Source: Lachnospiraceae bacterium (GTDB lineage Bacteria; Bacillota; Clostridia; Lachnospirales; Lachnospiraceae). Taken from it: DNA of 6,566 nt. The DNA lies in assembly GCA_003446735.1 (NCBI GenBank), contig DMCJ01000075.1, positions 1-6,566 of the forward strand. Reading direction: 5' to 3'. Of this stretch, positions 1 to 5,864 are shown piece by piece. The translations under genes were made by a program, and so were the position numbers. The first letter of the stretch is position 1, and the number at the start of each line of letters is the position of its first letter. The notes beneath the pieces are model-generated. The model searched no databases and had not been told where the DNA came from. It saw only the letters and a program-made list of their open reading frames with translations.

Positions 1-428
1 AAAGTAAGGCCCATCGATAAAAGCATGATAGCCGAGCCATTTTGCATTATCCATACTATCGTGGTAAGGAGAGAATAGATCGCAAGTTCAAGCTCGATGA
101 GCATTATCATCATCGTAAAGTCGCAAAGGACGATATTCTTTCGTTTCGGATTTACTGTAAAGCCGGTGTTGAACATTTTGTCGGAGCCGAGATGTAATAC
201 AAGGCTCATGGAAAGATTGGTAAGCAGCATTATAGCCGGCATGATAAAAAGAACCATGGGTGAGCCATAGGAATCTTTATCCCCGCCGCCTCCGAATCTT
301 GTTATAAAATCACCTTTTATCTGTGTTACCGCGACGGCCGCAACTATTATCGTCGCGATCAGAAATATATATGATACAGCTTCTATTATCACATGTATCT
401 TTTTGATATAAGGTCTTGAAAACAGCAT
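1..428 (-). CDS. Integral membrane protein with DUF1648-like segment (partial, C-terminus outside window)
   Basis: Open reading frame entering from the left edge; 142 codons are visible and no stop is reached. It reads as a membrane protein with hydrophobic spans at about residues 13-37, 57-78, 103-128 and a fourth beginning near 132. Between spans 1 and 2 lies RFGGGGDKDSYGSP followed by LFIMP, which resembles the DUF1648 pattern (a His/Phe-x-x-x-G-x-x-D-x-[WY]-G-[SK] loop before a hydrophobic helix ending in Pro). That domain occurs in SdpI-like immunity proteins and in many uncharacterised Firmicute membrane proteins. The family assignment is by eye and tentative. I chose the ATG whose first base is 428 because GGGAGGA lies 7 bases upstream; an in-frame ATG at 434 is only 1 base from that site. 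It is transcribed divergently from the rest of the window, so it is probably an independent unit. Function unknown. Confidence 0.72.
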   Translation of the reverse strand, partial: MLFSRPYIKKIHVIIEAVSYIFLIATIIVAAVAVTQIKGDFITRFGGGGDKDSYGSPMVLFIMPAIMLLTNLSMSLVLHLGSDKMFNTGFTVNPKRKNIVLCDFTMMIMLIELELAIYSLLTTIVWIMQNGSAIMLLSMGLT

Positions 429-435
429 TTCCATG

Positions 436-442
436 TCCTCCC
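436..442 (-). promoter_or_regulatory. Ribosome binding site of the minus-strand membrane protein gene
   Basis: GGGAGGA on the minus strand is a near-ideal Shine-Dalgarno sequence. Its distance of 7 bases to the ATG at 428, against 1 base to the ATG at 434, decides the start in favour of 428. Confidence 0.7.
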
Positions 443-469
443 GGATCCGAAGATCCTCTCCCGTTCATA

Positions 470-552
470 CTTATAAAAAATATAACATATAATACGAACT
501 AATGGAATGATCCTGACTTAAAAAACAAAAAGATATAAAAAATAAAAAAATG
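470..552. promoter_or_regulatory. A/T-rich divergent intergenic segment with possible minus-strand -10 elements
   Basis: This segment between the two divergent genes is almost entirely A/T, with several A-runs on the plus strand (about 519-550). On the minus strand it contains TATTAT (494-489) and TATATT (484-479), either of which could be a -10 box for the left-hand membrane protein gene. I find no good -35 hexamer at 16-18 bases upstream of either, so the minus-strand promoter is not pinned down. The A-runs lie roughly 20-50 bases upstream of the -35 box of the rightward promoter and could act as bent DNA or a distant UP-like element; that is inference. Confidence 0.3.
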
Positions 553-571
553 AGGCACGGCCGTCCATCTA

Positions 572-600
572 TGGTCAAGAGTTAAAAGAAGTGGTATATT
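572..600 (+). promoter_or_regulatory. Candidate sigma-A promoter with extended -10, driving the rightward genes
   Basis: TGGTCA (572-577, four of six matches to TTGACA) and TATATT (595-600, five of six to TATAAT) are separated by exactly 17 bases. TGG lies directly before the -10 box, which makes the TGn extended -10 that is common in Firmicutes. The expected transcription start near 607 gives a leader of about 75 bases before the ATG at 683. It is the best promoter candidate on this strand and could serve all genes to the right edge. Assigned by eye, not tested. Confidence 0.5.
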
Positions 601-682
601 AAAAGGGTCACAGTCATTGTCGGGATGCGAAAACCGGACCATGGGAAGCAGAAAGACAAAGAAAGGTTAATAGGATCGCCTG

Positions 683-2824
683 ATGACAAGTAAGACTATC
701 CCCGCCGGAACAGTTATATATGAAAGCATGAAGGACACGGTTTCGACCCTTGACATAATAGCCAGGGGTGTTGTCCGTGCGAGCGGAGATTACAGTACAA
801 TCGACCTTGCTCCCGGAAGCGTCATCGGCATAGGTGAGCTTCCCGGTCAGAATTATGTATTCTCATATGAAGTCGCGGAAGAGGCGACGATCTATTCCTA
901 TCCCTATGAGTCGGAAGCATCACTTGTTGCTTTATTAAAAGGAAATCCCAAGCTTTTATCCGCGCTCGTTGCGATGAGCGTGCGCTATGCCAAAAACATG
1001 CAGGGTGCCGTTCTTGATACGCTTGAGTTTGTAAGGAATGAATATGAGAGGCTGAAAGCGGATTTGGGGGAATATCCTTCAGTTGCCATCTTAGCCGGGA
1101 TCACGCCCAAGCCTTTTGAAGAATTAAATGCTTTCGGAGCTCCCGAGATCCTTGATAAAGCAAGAGGATGGCACAGGGATTTTGTTGAGGATCTTTACGA
1201 GAACGAGGCGAAGTTTAAGAAGGAATTTTACAGTATACCGAGTATAGGACTCGGGATCGGTCTTTCGGTTAATTCATATGCTCTTGAATCCCGTGATTTC
1301 ATGCTGGATGTCATGGCTTATATGGATGAACTTACGCGTCTTTCAAAGGAATTTAAGAGTGACTGGGCAGAGGCTAAGGAAAAAGCATCCGCCACGATGG
1401 AAGAGATCGCAAACGGTGTCGATGGGAGCGAGCAGAAGGAAGATAAGTCGGATGATTCCATTAAAAACTGCCTTAATGAGATAAGGAAATTTGCTTCTCC
1501 GGAGATCACGGTATACAGCGCTTTTTCGTCAGCCCTCGATTCGTTTAAAAATAATCCCGACAGATATGGAAATGCCGATGAGACAAGGAAACTGCGGCGC
1601 GATCTTTCCAATCTGTTCTACGATATCTATCTTGCGGTTTTTTTAAAAGCATACAAAACAAGGTGGGATGATATCCCCATAGGGGTAAGGATGTTCCTCC
1701 TTTTCGGGTTCGTAGACGATAAGCTTGCCGGAGCAGACAATACCAAAAAGCTTTCAGCCATCGCTTCTTCTATAAGTATCGGAGGCGATAAGAAGATCGT
1801 GACGATGTATGAGTGGTTAAGGCTGATTTACGAAGATAAGGTCGTCCCTTCAAGGAATGAGTTTGACCTTGATTATCCCGCATATCTGAAGGAGCAGAAA
1901 AAGGAAGGGCATATCAACGAAGCAAAGGAAAAACAGCTCCTTACCAGTATGATCGACAGGCTTAAGTTCGAGATAAAGAATCTGTTTATGATAGGAAACA
2001 GGATCACTTTCGGACGCATTACCACATGTGTGCCCGTCTTTGATAAAGAAAATGTTTACAGGCAGTTAGATTCGGCCTATTTAAGCGCAGATGCGATCAA
2101 TACACAGATAGAAAAGATAAGAAAGATAGATTTTACCGCGTTCTGCAGACAGAGTGTATTTTCCATGCCCGAGGCAGGTATCAATTCCTTGTTTACCACT
2201 CAGGAAGTCCTTCCTTATGTGATACTGATGCCCAATACCGGAACAAGGGCATCACTCTGGCAGGAGATAGATTCAAAAAAGAGAAATACTCCGGCCAGGA
2301 TGATAATATCGATCATCCACATGGAAGATATCGAAGATACCATGATACGACTCGTGGGAGAGTTCAGGTGGGAAATGTGCAAGACCGAACACGGTATTCA
2401 CTGGAACGACATAACGGATCCGTCGCTTACCTCCTGTTACAGTGATTATCTTCAGTTTTACAGAAAGAATTCCAAGCTTTCACCGGAGGTTCGTGAAAAG
2501 ATATCAATGGCGCTTAAAAGCAACGCCAACAGTTTTAAAAAGGTTTTTATCTCGGATTACACTACCTATATAAAATACGAGTCCAAATATGCACTAAGGC
2601 TTAATAAGTTTTCAAGGGAACTGCTTTTTACATTCTGTCCGTTTTCAAAAGAGATAACGGCGTCGCTTAAAGATAATCCGCAGTATACGGAGCTCATCGA
2701 CAGGTATGTAAGCGAAAGCGCACACAAGGTAAAGCAGCTTAACAATCTGTGTGTAAAGATAAAAAAAGCAGGTCTTACGGTACCCGATGAGATCAGAAAA
2801 GAGATCGATCTGTGGACATTGTGA
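683..2824 (+). CDS. Large cytosolic protein with N-terminal cyclic-nucleotide-binding-like domain, rest unassigned
   Basis: 713 residues, with no signal peptide and no convincing membrane span, so probably cytosolic. Residues about 1-110 resemble a CRP/CAP-type cNMP-binding beta-roll: AGTVIYE (8-14), RGVVRASG (28-35), LAPGSVIGIGELPG (42-55) and a following helix. The GEL of the phosphate-binding cassette is present (51-53), but the Arg and Ser/Thr that normally hold the cyclic phosphate appear replaced (NYVFSYEVA, 57-65), so the ligand may differ or be absent. There is no helix-turn-helix after it, so it does not look like a CRP/FNR transcription factor. A helical stretch follows (about 105-130), then a charged, low-complexity linker (about 225-262). 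The long C-terminal part is of a type I do not recognise; it has a residue-rich core at about 515-590 (ILMPNTGTR, GEFRWEMC, HWNDITDPSLTS). The start ATG is preceded by a weak AGGAT site (672-676). First gene after the candidate promoter; the next gene begins 50 bases after its stop. Function unknown; a sensor or regulator role is inference. Confidence 0.8.
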   Translation: MTSKTIPAGTVIYESMKDTVSTLDIIARGVVRASGDYSTIDLAPGSVIGIGELPGQNYVFSYEVAEEATIYSYPYESEASLVALLKGNPKLLSALVAMSVRYAKNMQGAVLDTLEFVRNEYERLKADLGEYPSVAILAGITPKPFEELNAFGAPEILDKARGWHRDFVEDLYENEAKFKKEFYSIPSIGLGIGLSVNSYALESRDFMLDVMAYMDELTRLSKEFKSDWAEAKEKASATMEEIANGVDGSEQKEDKSDDSIKNCLNEIRKFASPEITVYSAFSSALDSFKNNPDRYGNADETRKLRRDLSNLFYDIYLAVFLKAYKTRWDDIPIGVRMFLLFGFVDDKLAGADNTKKLSAIASSISIGGDKKIVTMYEWLRLIYEDKVVPSRNEFDLDYPAYLKEQKKEGHINEAKEKQLLTSMIDRLKFEIKNLFMIGNRITFGRITTCVPVFDKENVYRQLDSAYLSADAINTQIEKIRKIDFTAFCRQSVFSMPEAGINSLFTTQEVLPYVILMPNTGTRASLWQEIDSKKRNTPARMIISIIHMEDIEDTMIRLVGEFRWEMCKTEHGIHWNDITDPSLTSCYSDYLQFYRKNSKLSPEVREKISMALKSNANSFKKVFISDYTTYIKYESKYALRLNKFSRELLFTFCPFSKEITASLKDNPQYTELIDRYVSESAHKVKQLNNLCVKIKKAGLTVPDEIRKEIDLWTL

Positions 2825-2859
2825 TTTTAGTATGGTATCTTATTAAAAGCCGGTTTTGA

Positions 2860-2866
2860 AAGGAAG
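2860..2866 (+). promoter_or_regulatory. Ribosome binding site deciding the GTG start of the CmpB-family gene
   Basis: AAGGAAG lies 8 bases before the GTG at 2875. An in-frame GTG at 2866 overlaps this site itself, and the first in-frame ATG at 2887 is 20 bases away, so 2875 is the best-supported start. Confidence 0.55.
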
Positions 2867-2874
2867 TGCTTTTC

Positions 2875-3807
2875 GTGTTTTGCGGAATGACGGTATATGA
2901 TGTGTTTTTCTTCTTTGCGATCTATTCGGTGATCGGATGGATGATAGAAGTAAGCTATCATGCGATAAAACAGGGCGTGGTTGTAAACAGAGGCTTTTTG
3001 AACGGACCGCTCTGCCCGATATACGGCTCGGGAATGATAATAATCTTCATGGTACTTTACGGTGTCGGTAAAGTGACCGGGAAGAATACGGATGTGAACC
3101 ATGCGAGCGTTATACTCTTATTTGTGGTAGGGCTTTGCTTCTGCACTTTAGTCGAGCTTGTGACGGGATTTGTCATGGATAAGCTTTTTCACACCAGGTG
3201 GTGGGATTACAGTAAGGAGAAGTTCAATTTTAAAGGGTATATCTGCCTGTACTTCAGTATTTTATGGGGCCTTGGAGCCGCATTTGTATTAAAGGTGTTA
3301 TGCCCTGCGGTCGAAAAGCTTAAGAATTTCATCCCCGTTAAAGCGGGAATAGTTTTTTTGATCGTTTATTATATAGTATTTATAGCCGACGTGGTCGTTA
3401 CCATACTTACGATACTCGAATTTACCAGGCGTCTTGAAAAGATGCAGGATATCCAGAACGGGATCCGTAAGATAAGCGACAATATGAGTAAGTTCGTCGG
3501 AGGCGGTACGATAAAGACGATGGAGAAGGTCGAAGAAGGCAGGGAATTTGCCGAAAAAGCCAGGGAAGAGATCGTAGAGACCGCCGGTGAATTAAAAGAT
3601 TCCTACAATGAGAAGCTCGATGAATACGAAGATCGACTTAAAGAAATGTACAGAAAGATGCGAAGAACAAAATTTTTCGGTATCGGACGACTTGCAAGAG
3701 CGTTTCCCAATATGAACAGTGTAAGATATAAGGAATCACTCGACAGATTAAAAGAATATTTTAAAAATCAGATAAATGATAATGATAAGGAGACAGAGAG
3801 TAAATGA
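2875..3807 (+). CDS. CmpB-family membrane protein (PF06541, putative ABC-transporter type IV) with coiled-coil tail
   Basis: 310 residues from the GTG start. About five hydrophobic spans are visible (residues about 8-30, 51-65, 78-100, 124-143, 158-181). Signature segments of the family are clear: IGWMIEV (20-26), NRGFLNGPLCPIYG (38-51), a conserved ELVTGFVMDK (94-103), RWWDYS (108-113) and FKGYICLYFSILWG (119-132). The tail (about 182-310) is hydrophilic and charged, with heptad-like helices at about 217-263 and a closing RLARAFPNMNS (272-282), which I recall in other members with this tail. The family is named for a putative ABC-transporter link, but no ATPase gene lies nearby and its biochemical role is not established. 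The last codons overlap the porC start in ATGA (3804-3807), so translation is probably coupled. Alternative starts are GTG 2866 and ATG 2887; the latter gives MTVYDVFFFF, which resembles the N-terminus of relatives. Confidence 0.85.
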   Translation: MFCGMTVYDVFFFFAIYSVIGWMIEVSYHAIKQGVVVNRGFLNGPLCPIYGSGMIIIFMVLYGVGKVTGKNTDVNHASVILLFVVGLCFCTLVELVTGFVMDKLFHTRWWDYSKEKFNFKGYICLYFSILWGLGAAFVLKVLCPAVEKLKNFIPVKAGIVFLIVYYIVFIADVVVTILTILEFTRRLEKMQDIQNGIRKISDNMSKFVGGGTIKTMEKVEEGREFAEKAREEIVETAGELKDSYNEKLDEYEDRLKEMYRKMRRTKFFGIGRLARAFPNMNSVRYKESLDRLKEYFKNQINDNDKETESK

Positions 3808-4370
3808 TCGAGATCAGATGGCACGGAAGAGGAGGACAGGGCGCTAAGACGGCAAGTCAGCTGCTTGCCGATGCCGCATTTATGGCCGGCAAATATGTTC
3901 AGTCCTTCCCGGAATACGGCCCCGAGAGATCGGGCGCTCCGATAACGGCATACAACAGGATTTCGGATGAAAGATGCCCGGTGCATTCCAATATCTATGA
4001 ACCCGACTATGTTGTGGTGGTGGATGAAACACTACTTACAAGCGTGGATGTGACGGCAGGTCTTTCCGAAGACGGTGCGATAATCATCAATTCCGTTAAG
4101 AGTCCCGAGGAATTAAAGGAACACTTAAACGGTTATAAGGGACGCGTATGCACCATCGATGCAAGGGCGATCTCCTTAAAACACTTAGGGGCATATTTTC
4201 CCAACACGCCCATGCTCGCAGCGGTCGTTGCCGTGAGCGGATGTGTTGAGAAGGAGAGATTCCTTAAAGATATGGAAGGATCCTACAGACATAAATTTGC
4301 CAGGAAACCCCAGGTGGTTGAAGGTAATCTCAACTGTTTAAAAGACGCTTTTAGCGAAGTGAAAGGATAA
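3804..4370 (+). CDS. porC: Pyruvate/2-oxoacid:ferredoxin oxidoreductase, gamma subunit
   Basis: 188 residues, a normal length for the separate gamma subunit (POR_gamma family, PF01558) of four-subunit 2-oxoacid oxidoreductases. The N-terminal HGRGGQG (7-13) with AKTAS following, FPEYGPERSGAP (35-46) and NTPML (134-138) are family signatures. Together with the alpha, beta and delta subunits it forms the cytosolic enzyme that converts a 2-oxoacid plus CoA to acyl-CoA, CO2 and reduced ferredoxin. Gamma itself carries no metal cluster. The start ATG overlaps the stop of the preceding membrane protein gene by 4 bases (ATGA), with AAGGAG (3787-3792) 11 bases upstream; porD follows after 6 bases. 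The gene order gamma-delta-alpha-beta matches that of Thermotoga and archaeal POR operons. Pyruvate is the likeliest substrate, but branched-chain or other 2-oxoacids cannot be excluded from this subunit. Confidence 0.93.
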   Translation: MIEIRWHGRGGQGAKTASQLLADAAFMAGKYVQSFPEYGPERSGAPITAYNRISDERCPVHSNIYEPDYVVVVDETLLTSVDVTAGLSEDGAIIINSVKSPEELKEHLNGYKGRVCTIDARAISLKHLGAYFPNTPMLAAVVAVSGCVEKERFLKDMEGSYRHKFARKPQVVEGNLNCLKDAFSEVKG

Positions 4371-4376
4371 ATATAA

Positions 4377-4679
4377 ATGAGCATTAAAGCCGAAGAGATA
4401 AACGAAAAGATCGCATGGCAGGATTTGACCGTCGGCTGTGAGATCTATGAGCCCGGTACGAGCCGTCTTACAAAGACCGGTGAGTGGAGATCGAGGACTC
4501 CCGAATGGATACAGGAAAAGTGCAAGCAGTGCGTGCTCTGCGCGCCTTTCTGCCCTGATGCGGCCATACCCGTAACGGACGGAAAGAGAGAAGAATTTGA
4601 TTACGATCATTGTAAGGGATGCGGGATATGCATAAAGGCATGCCCTTTTAATGCTATTAAATGGAGGGACGAAGAATGA
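4377..4679 (+). CDS. porD: Pyruvate/2-oxoacid:ferredoxin oxidoreductase, delta subunit (2x[4Fe-4S] ferredoxin-like)
   Basis: 100 residues, typical for the ferredoxin-like delta subunit. Two complete CxxCxxCxxxCP motifs are visible: Cys49, 52, 55, 59 followed by Pro60, and Cys79, 82, 85, 89 followed by Pro90. As in bacterial ferredoxins, the first three cysteines of one motif and the last of the other should bind each of two [4Fe-4S] clusters. These clusters pass electrons from the thiamine site in beta towards external ferredoxin. The N-terminal 45 residues (with WQDLTVGCEIYEPGTS at 14-29 and KTGEWRSRTP at 33-42) match the usual delta-subunit lead-in before the clusters. GAAAGGA (4361-4367) lies 9 bases before the ATG. 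The stop overlaps the porA start in ATGA (4676-4679), which suggests translational coupling and equal subunit output. Confidence 0.94.
   Translation: MSIKAEEINEKIAWQDLTVGCEIYEPGTSRLTKTGEWRSRTPEWIQEKCKQCVLCAPFCPDAAIPVTDGKREEFDYDHCKGCGICIKACPFNAIKWRDEE
4663..4668 (+). promoter_or_regulatory. Ribosome binding site of porA, inside the end of porD
   Basis: GGAGGG sits inside the last codons of porD. The distance from its GGAGG core to the ATG at 4676 is 8 bases. An in-frame ATG at 4661 directly precedes and touches this site and cannot use it, so the porA start is set at 4676. Confidence 0.75.
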
Positions 4680-5863
4680 GTATAAGAGAACGTCTTTCCG
4701 GTAACGAAGCCATAGCAACGGCGATGAGACAGATAAACCCCGATGTGTTTGCGATGTTTCCCATAACGCCGTCTACCGAGATACCTCAGTATTTTGCGCA
4801 ATATGTGGCTGACGGGAAGGTAGATACGGAATTTATATGTGTAGAGAGCGAGCATTCATCCCTCTCCGCATGTGTGGGCGCAGAGGCAGCAGGATGCAGA
4901 GCCGTGACGGCGACATCATCGGCAGGTCTTTCGTTTATGAACGAGGTATTATATGTTGCCGCATCATCGAGGCTTCCGATAGTACTTGCGGTGTCAAACC
5001 GTGCACTTACCGGACCCATCAATATCAACCATGATTATTCCGATTCGATGGCAGAAAGAGATTCCGGATTCATCCAGCTCTATGCCGAGAACAATCAGGA
5101 AGTTTATGATAATTATCTGATGGCTCACAGGATAGCGGAGCATCCTTCCGTAAGACTTCCGCTCATGGTCTGCGAGGATGGTTTTATCACTTCGCATGCG
5201 ATCGAAAACATCGAGCTTGAAGAGGATGATGCCGTTAAAAAATTCGTGGGCACATACGAACCCGAGAACTATCTTTTAAAAGAGGAAAACCCTCTTGCGG
5301 TGGGCCCTTACGGTATCTCGGCGTATTATATGGAAGCACGTGTGGCTCAGGCTAACGCTATGAAAAACGCGAAGAAAGTAATACTCGATGTGGCAGAGGA
5401 TTTCAAAAACACATTCGGCCGCGAATATGGTTTATTTGAGAGTTATAAAATGGAAGACGCCGAGGTTGCCATCGTCCTTATGGGATCCAGCGCGGGTACA
5501 GCCAAGGCAGCAGTCGATGAGCTTCGAAACGAGGGAGTAAAGGCAGGGCTTATAAAAGTAAGAGTGTTCAGGCCTTTCCCCGGCGAGGAGATAGCAGAGG
5601 CGCTTAAGGACTGCAAGGCAGTTGCGGTGCTTGATAAGAGCGAAGGCTTTTCGGCAAACGGTGGGCCTCTCTTTGCGGAGACCGCTTCCGTATGCATCAA
5701 TATGGAAAAGAGGCCTAAGATGATAGATATCGTATACGGACTCGGAGGAAGAGACTTTACCGTTAAGAGTGCAGGAAGCGTATTTGAAAGACTCCTTGAT
5801 ATAGTTAAAACAGGACAGACCGGCCCCTTATATACACACATGGGTCAGAGGGAGCGTGGTTAA
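4676..5863 (+). CDS. porA: Pyruvate/2-oxoacid:ferredoxin oxidoreductase, alpha subunit
   Basis: 395 residues, normal for a separate alpha subunit. The N-terminal pyrimidine-binding domain (about 1-225) shows FPITPSTEIPQ (28-38), ESEHSSLSACVGAEAAG (57-73), TATSSAGLSFMNEVL (78-92) and NRALTGP (108-114). By alignment in mind with Desulfovibrio africanus PFOR, Thr31, Glu59 and Arg109 correspond to the residues that touch substrate or thiamine diphosphate (Thr31, Glu64, Arg114 there). The C-terminal half carries the domain-II-type fold with VAIVLMGSSAGTAKAAVDEL, VRVFRPFP and AVLDKSEG. Together with beta it forms the active site. It begins within the porD stop (ATGA) and ends 1 base before porB. 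Where Thermotoga and methanogen pyruvate enzymes, as I recall, have a Trp near the NRA segment, this protein has NINHDYSD (116-123), so substrate choice is uncertain. The ATG at 4661 was rejected in favour of 4676 because of the ribosome site. Confidence 0.93.
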   Translation: MSIRERLSGNEAIATAMRQINPDVFAMFPITPSTEIPQYFAQYVADGKVDTEFICVESEHSSLSACVGAEAAGCRAVTATSSAGLSFMNEVLYVAASSRLPIVLAVSNRALTGPININHDYSDSMAERDSGFIQLYAENNQEVYDNYLMAHRIAEHPSVRLPLMVCEDGFITSHAIENIELEEDDAVKKFVGTYEPENYLLKEENPLAVGPYGISAYYMEARVAQANAMKNAKKVILDVAEDFKNTFGREYGLFESYKMEDAEVAIVLMGSSAGTAKAAVDELRNEGVKAGLIKVRVFRPFPGEEIAEALKDCKAVAVLDKSEGFSANGGPLFAETASVCINMEKRPKMIDIVYGLGGRDFTVKSAGSVFERLLDIVKTGQTGPLYTHMGQRERG

Positions 5864-5864
5864 T

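Noticed and set aside
550..585. 12-codon ATG-to-TAA frame in the intergenic region, as a possible leader peptide
   Set aside because: It has no ribosome site (preceded by an A-run) and lies upstream of the predicted -10 box, so it would not be on that transcript.
1278..1611. Open frames of 68 codons (plus) and 97 codons (minus) inside the 713-residue gene
   Set aside because: Both lie wholly within a long frame with consistent codon use and protein character, have no recognisable product, and show no fitting ribosome site.
2819..2846. Possible promoter (TTGTGA, 16 bases, TATTAA) between the 713-residue gene and the CmpB gene
   Set aside because: Only four of six matches in each box, in a generally A/T-rich gap, so too weak to list.
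2841..2857. AAAAGCCGGTTTT as a possible terminator between the same two genes
   Set aside because: The symmetry is short and imperfect, with no loop and no following T-run, so it does not form a credible intrinsic terminator.
4661..4675. Upstream in-frame ATG for porA, adding five residues (MEGRR)
   Set aside because: The GGAGGG site overlaps these codons and serves the ATG at 4676 with 8-base spacing; no site serves 4661.
4338..5197. Several minus-strand open frames of 67-126 codons opposite porD and porA
   Set aside because: They are antisense to clearly conserved oxidoreductase subunits and their translations resemble no family.
5443..5841. 132-codon minus-strand open frame opposite the end of porA
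   Set aside because: Rich in Ser, Pro, Ala and Leu as expected for the reverse of a coding strand; the plus frame is a well-supported subunit.
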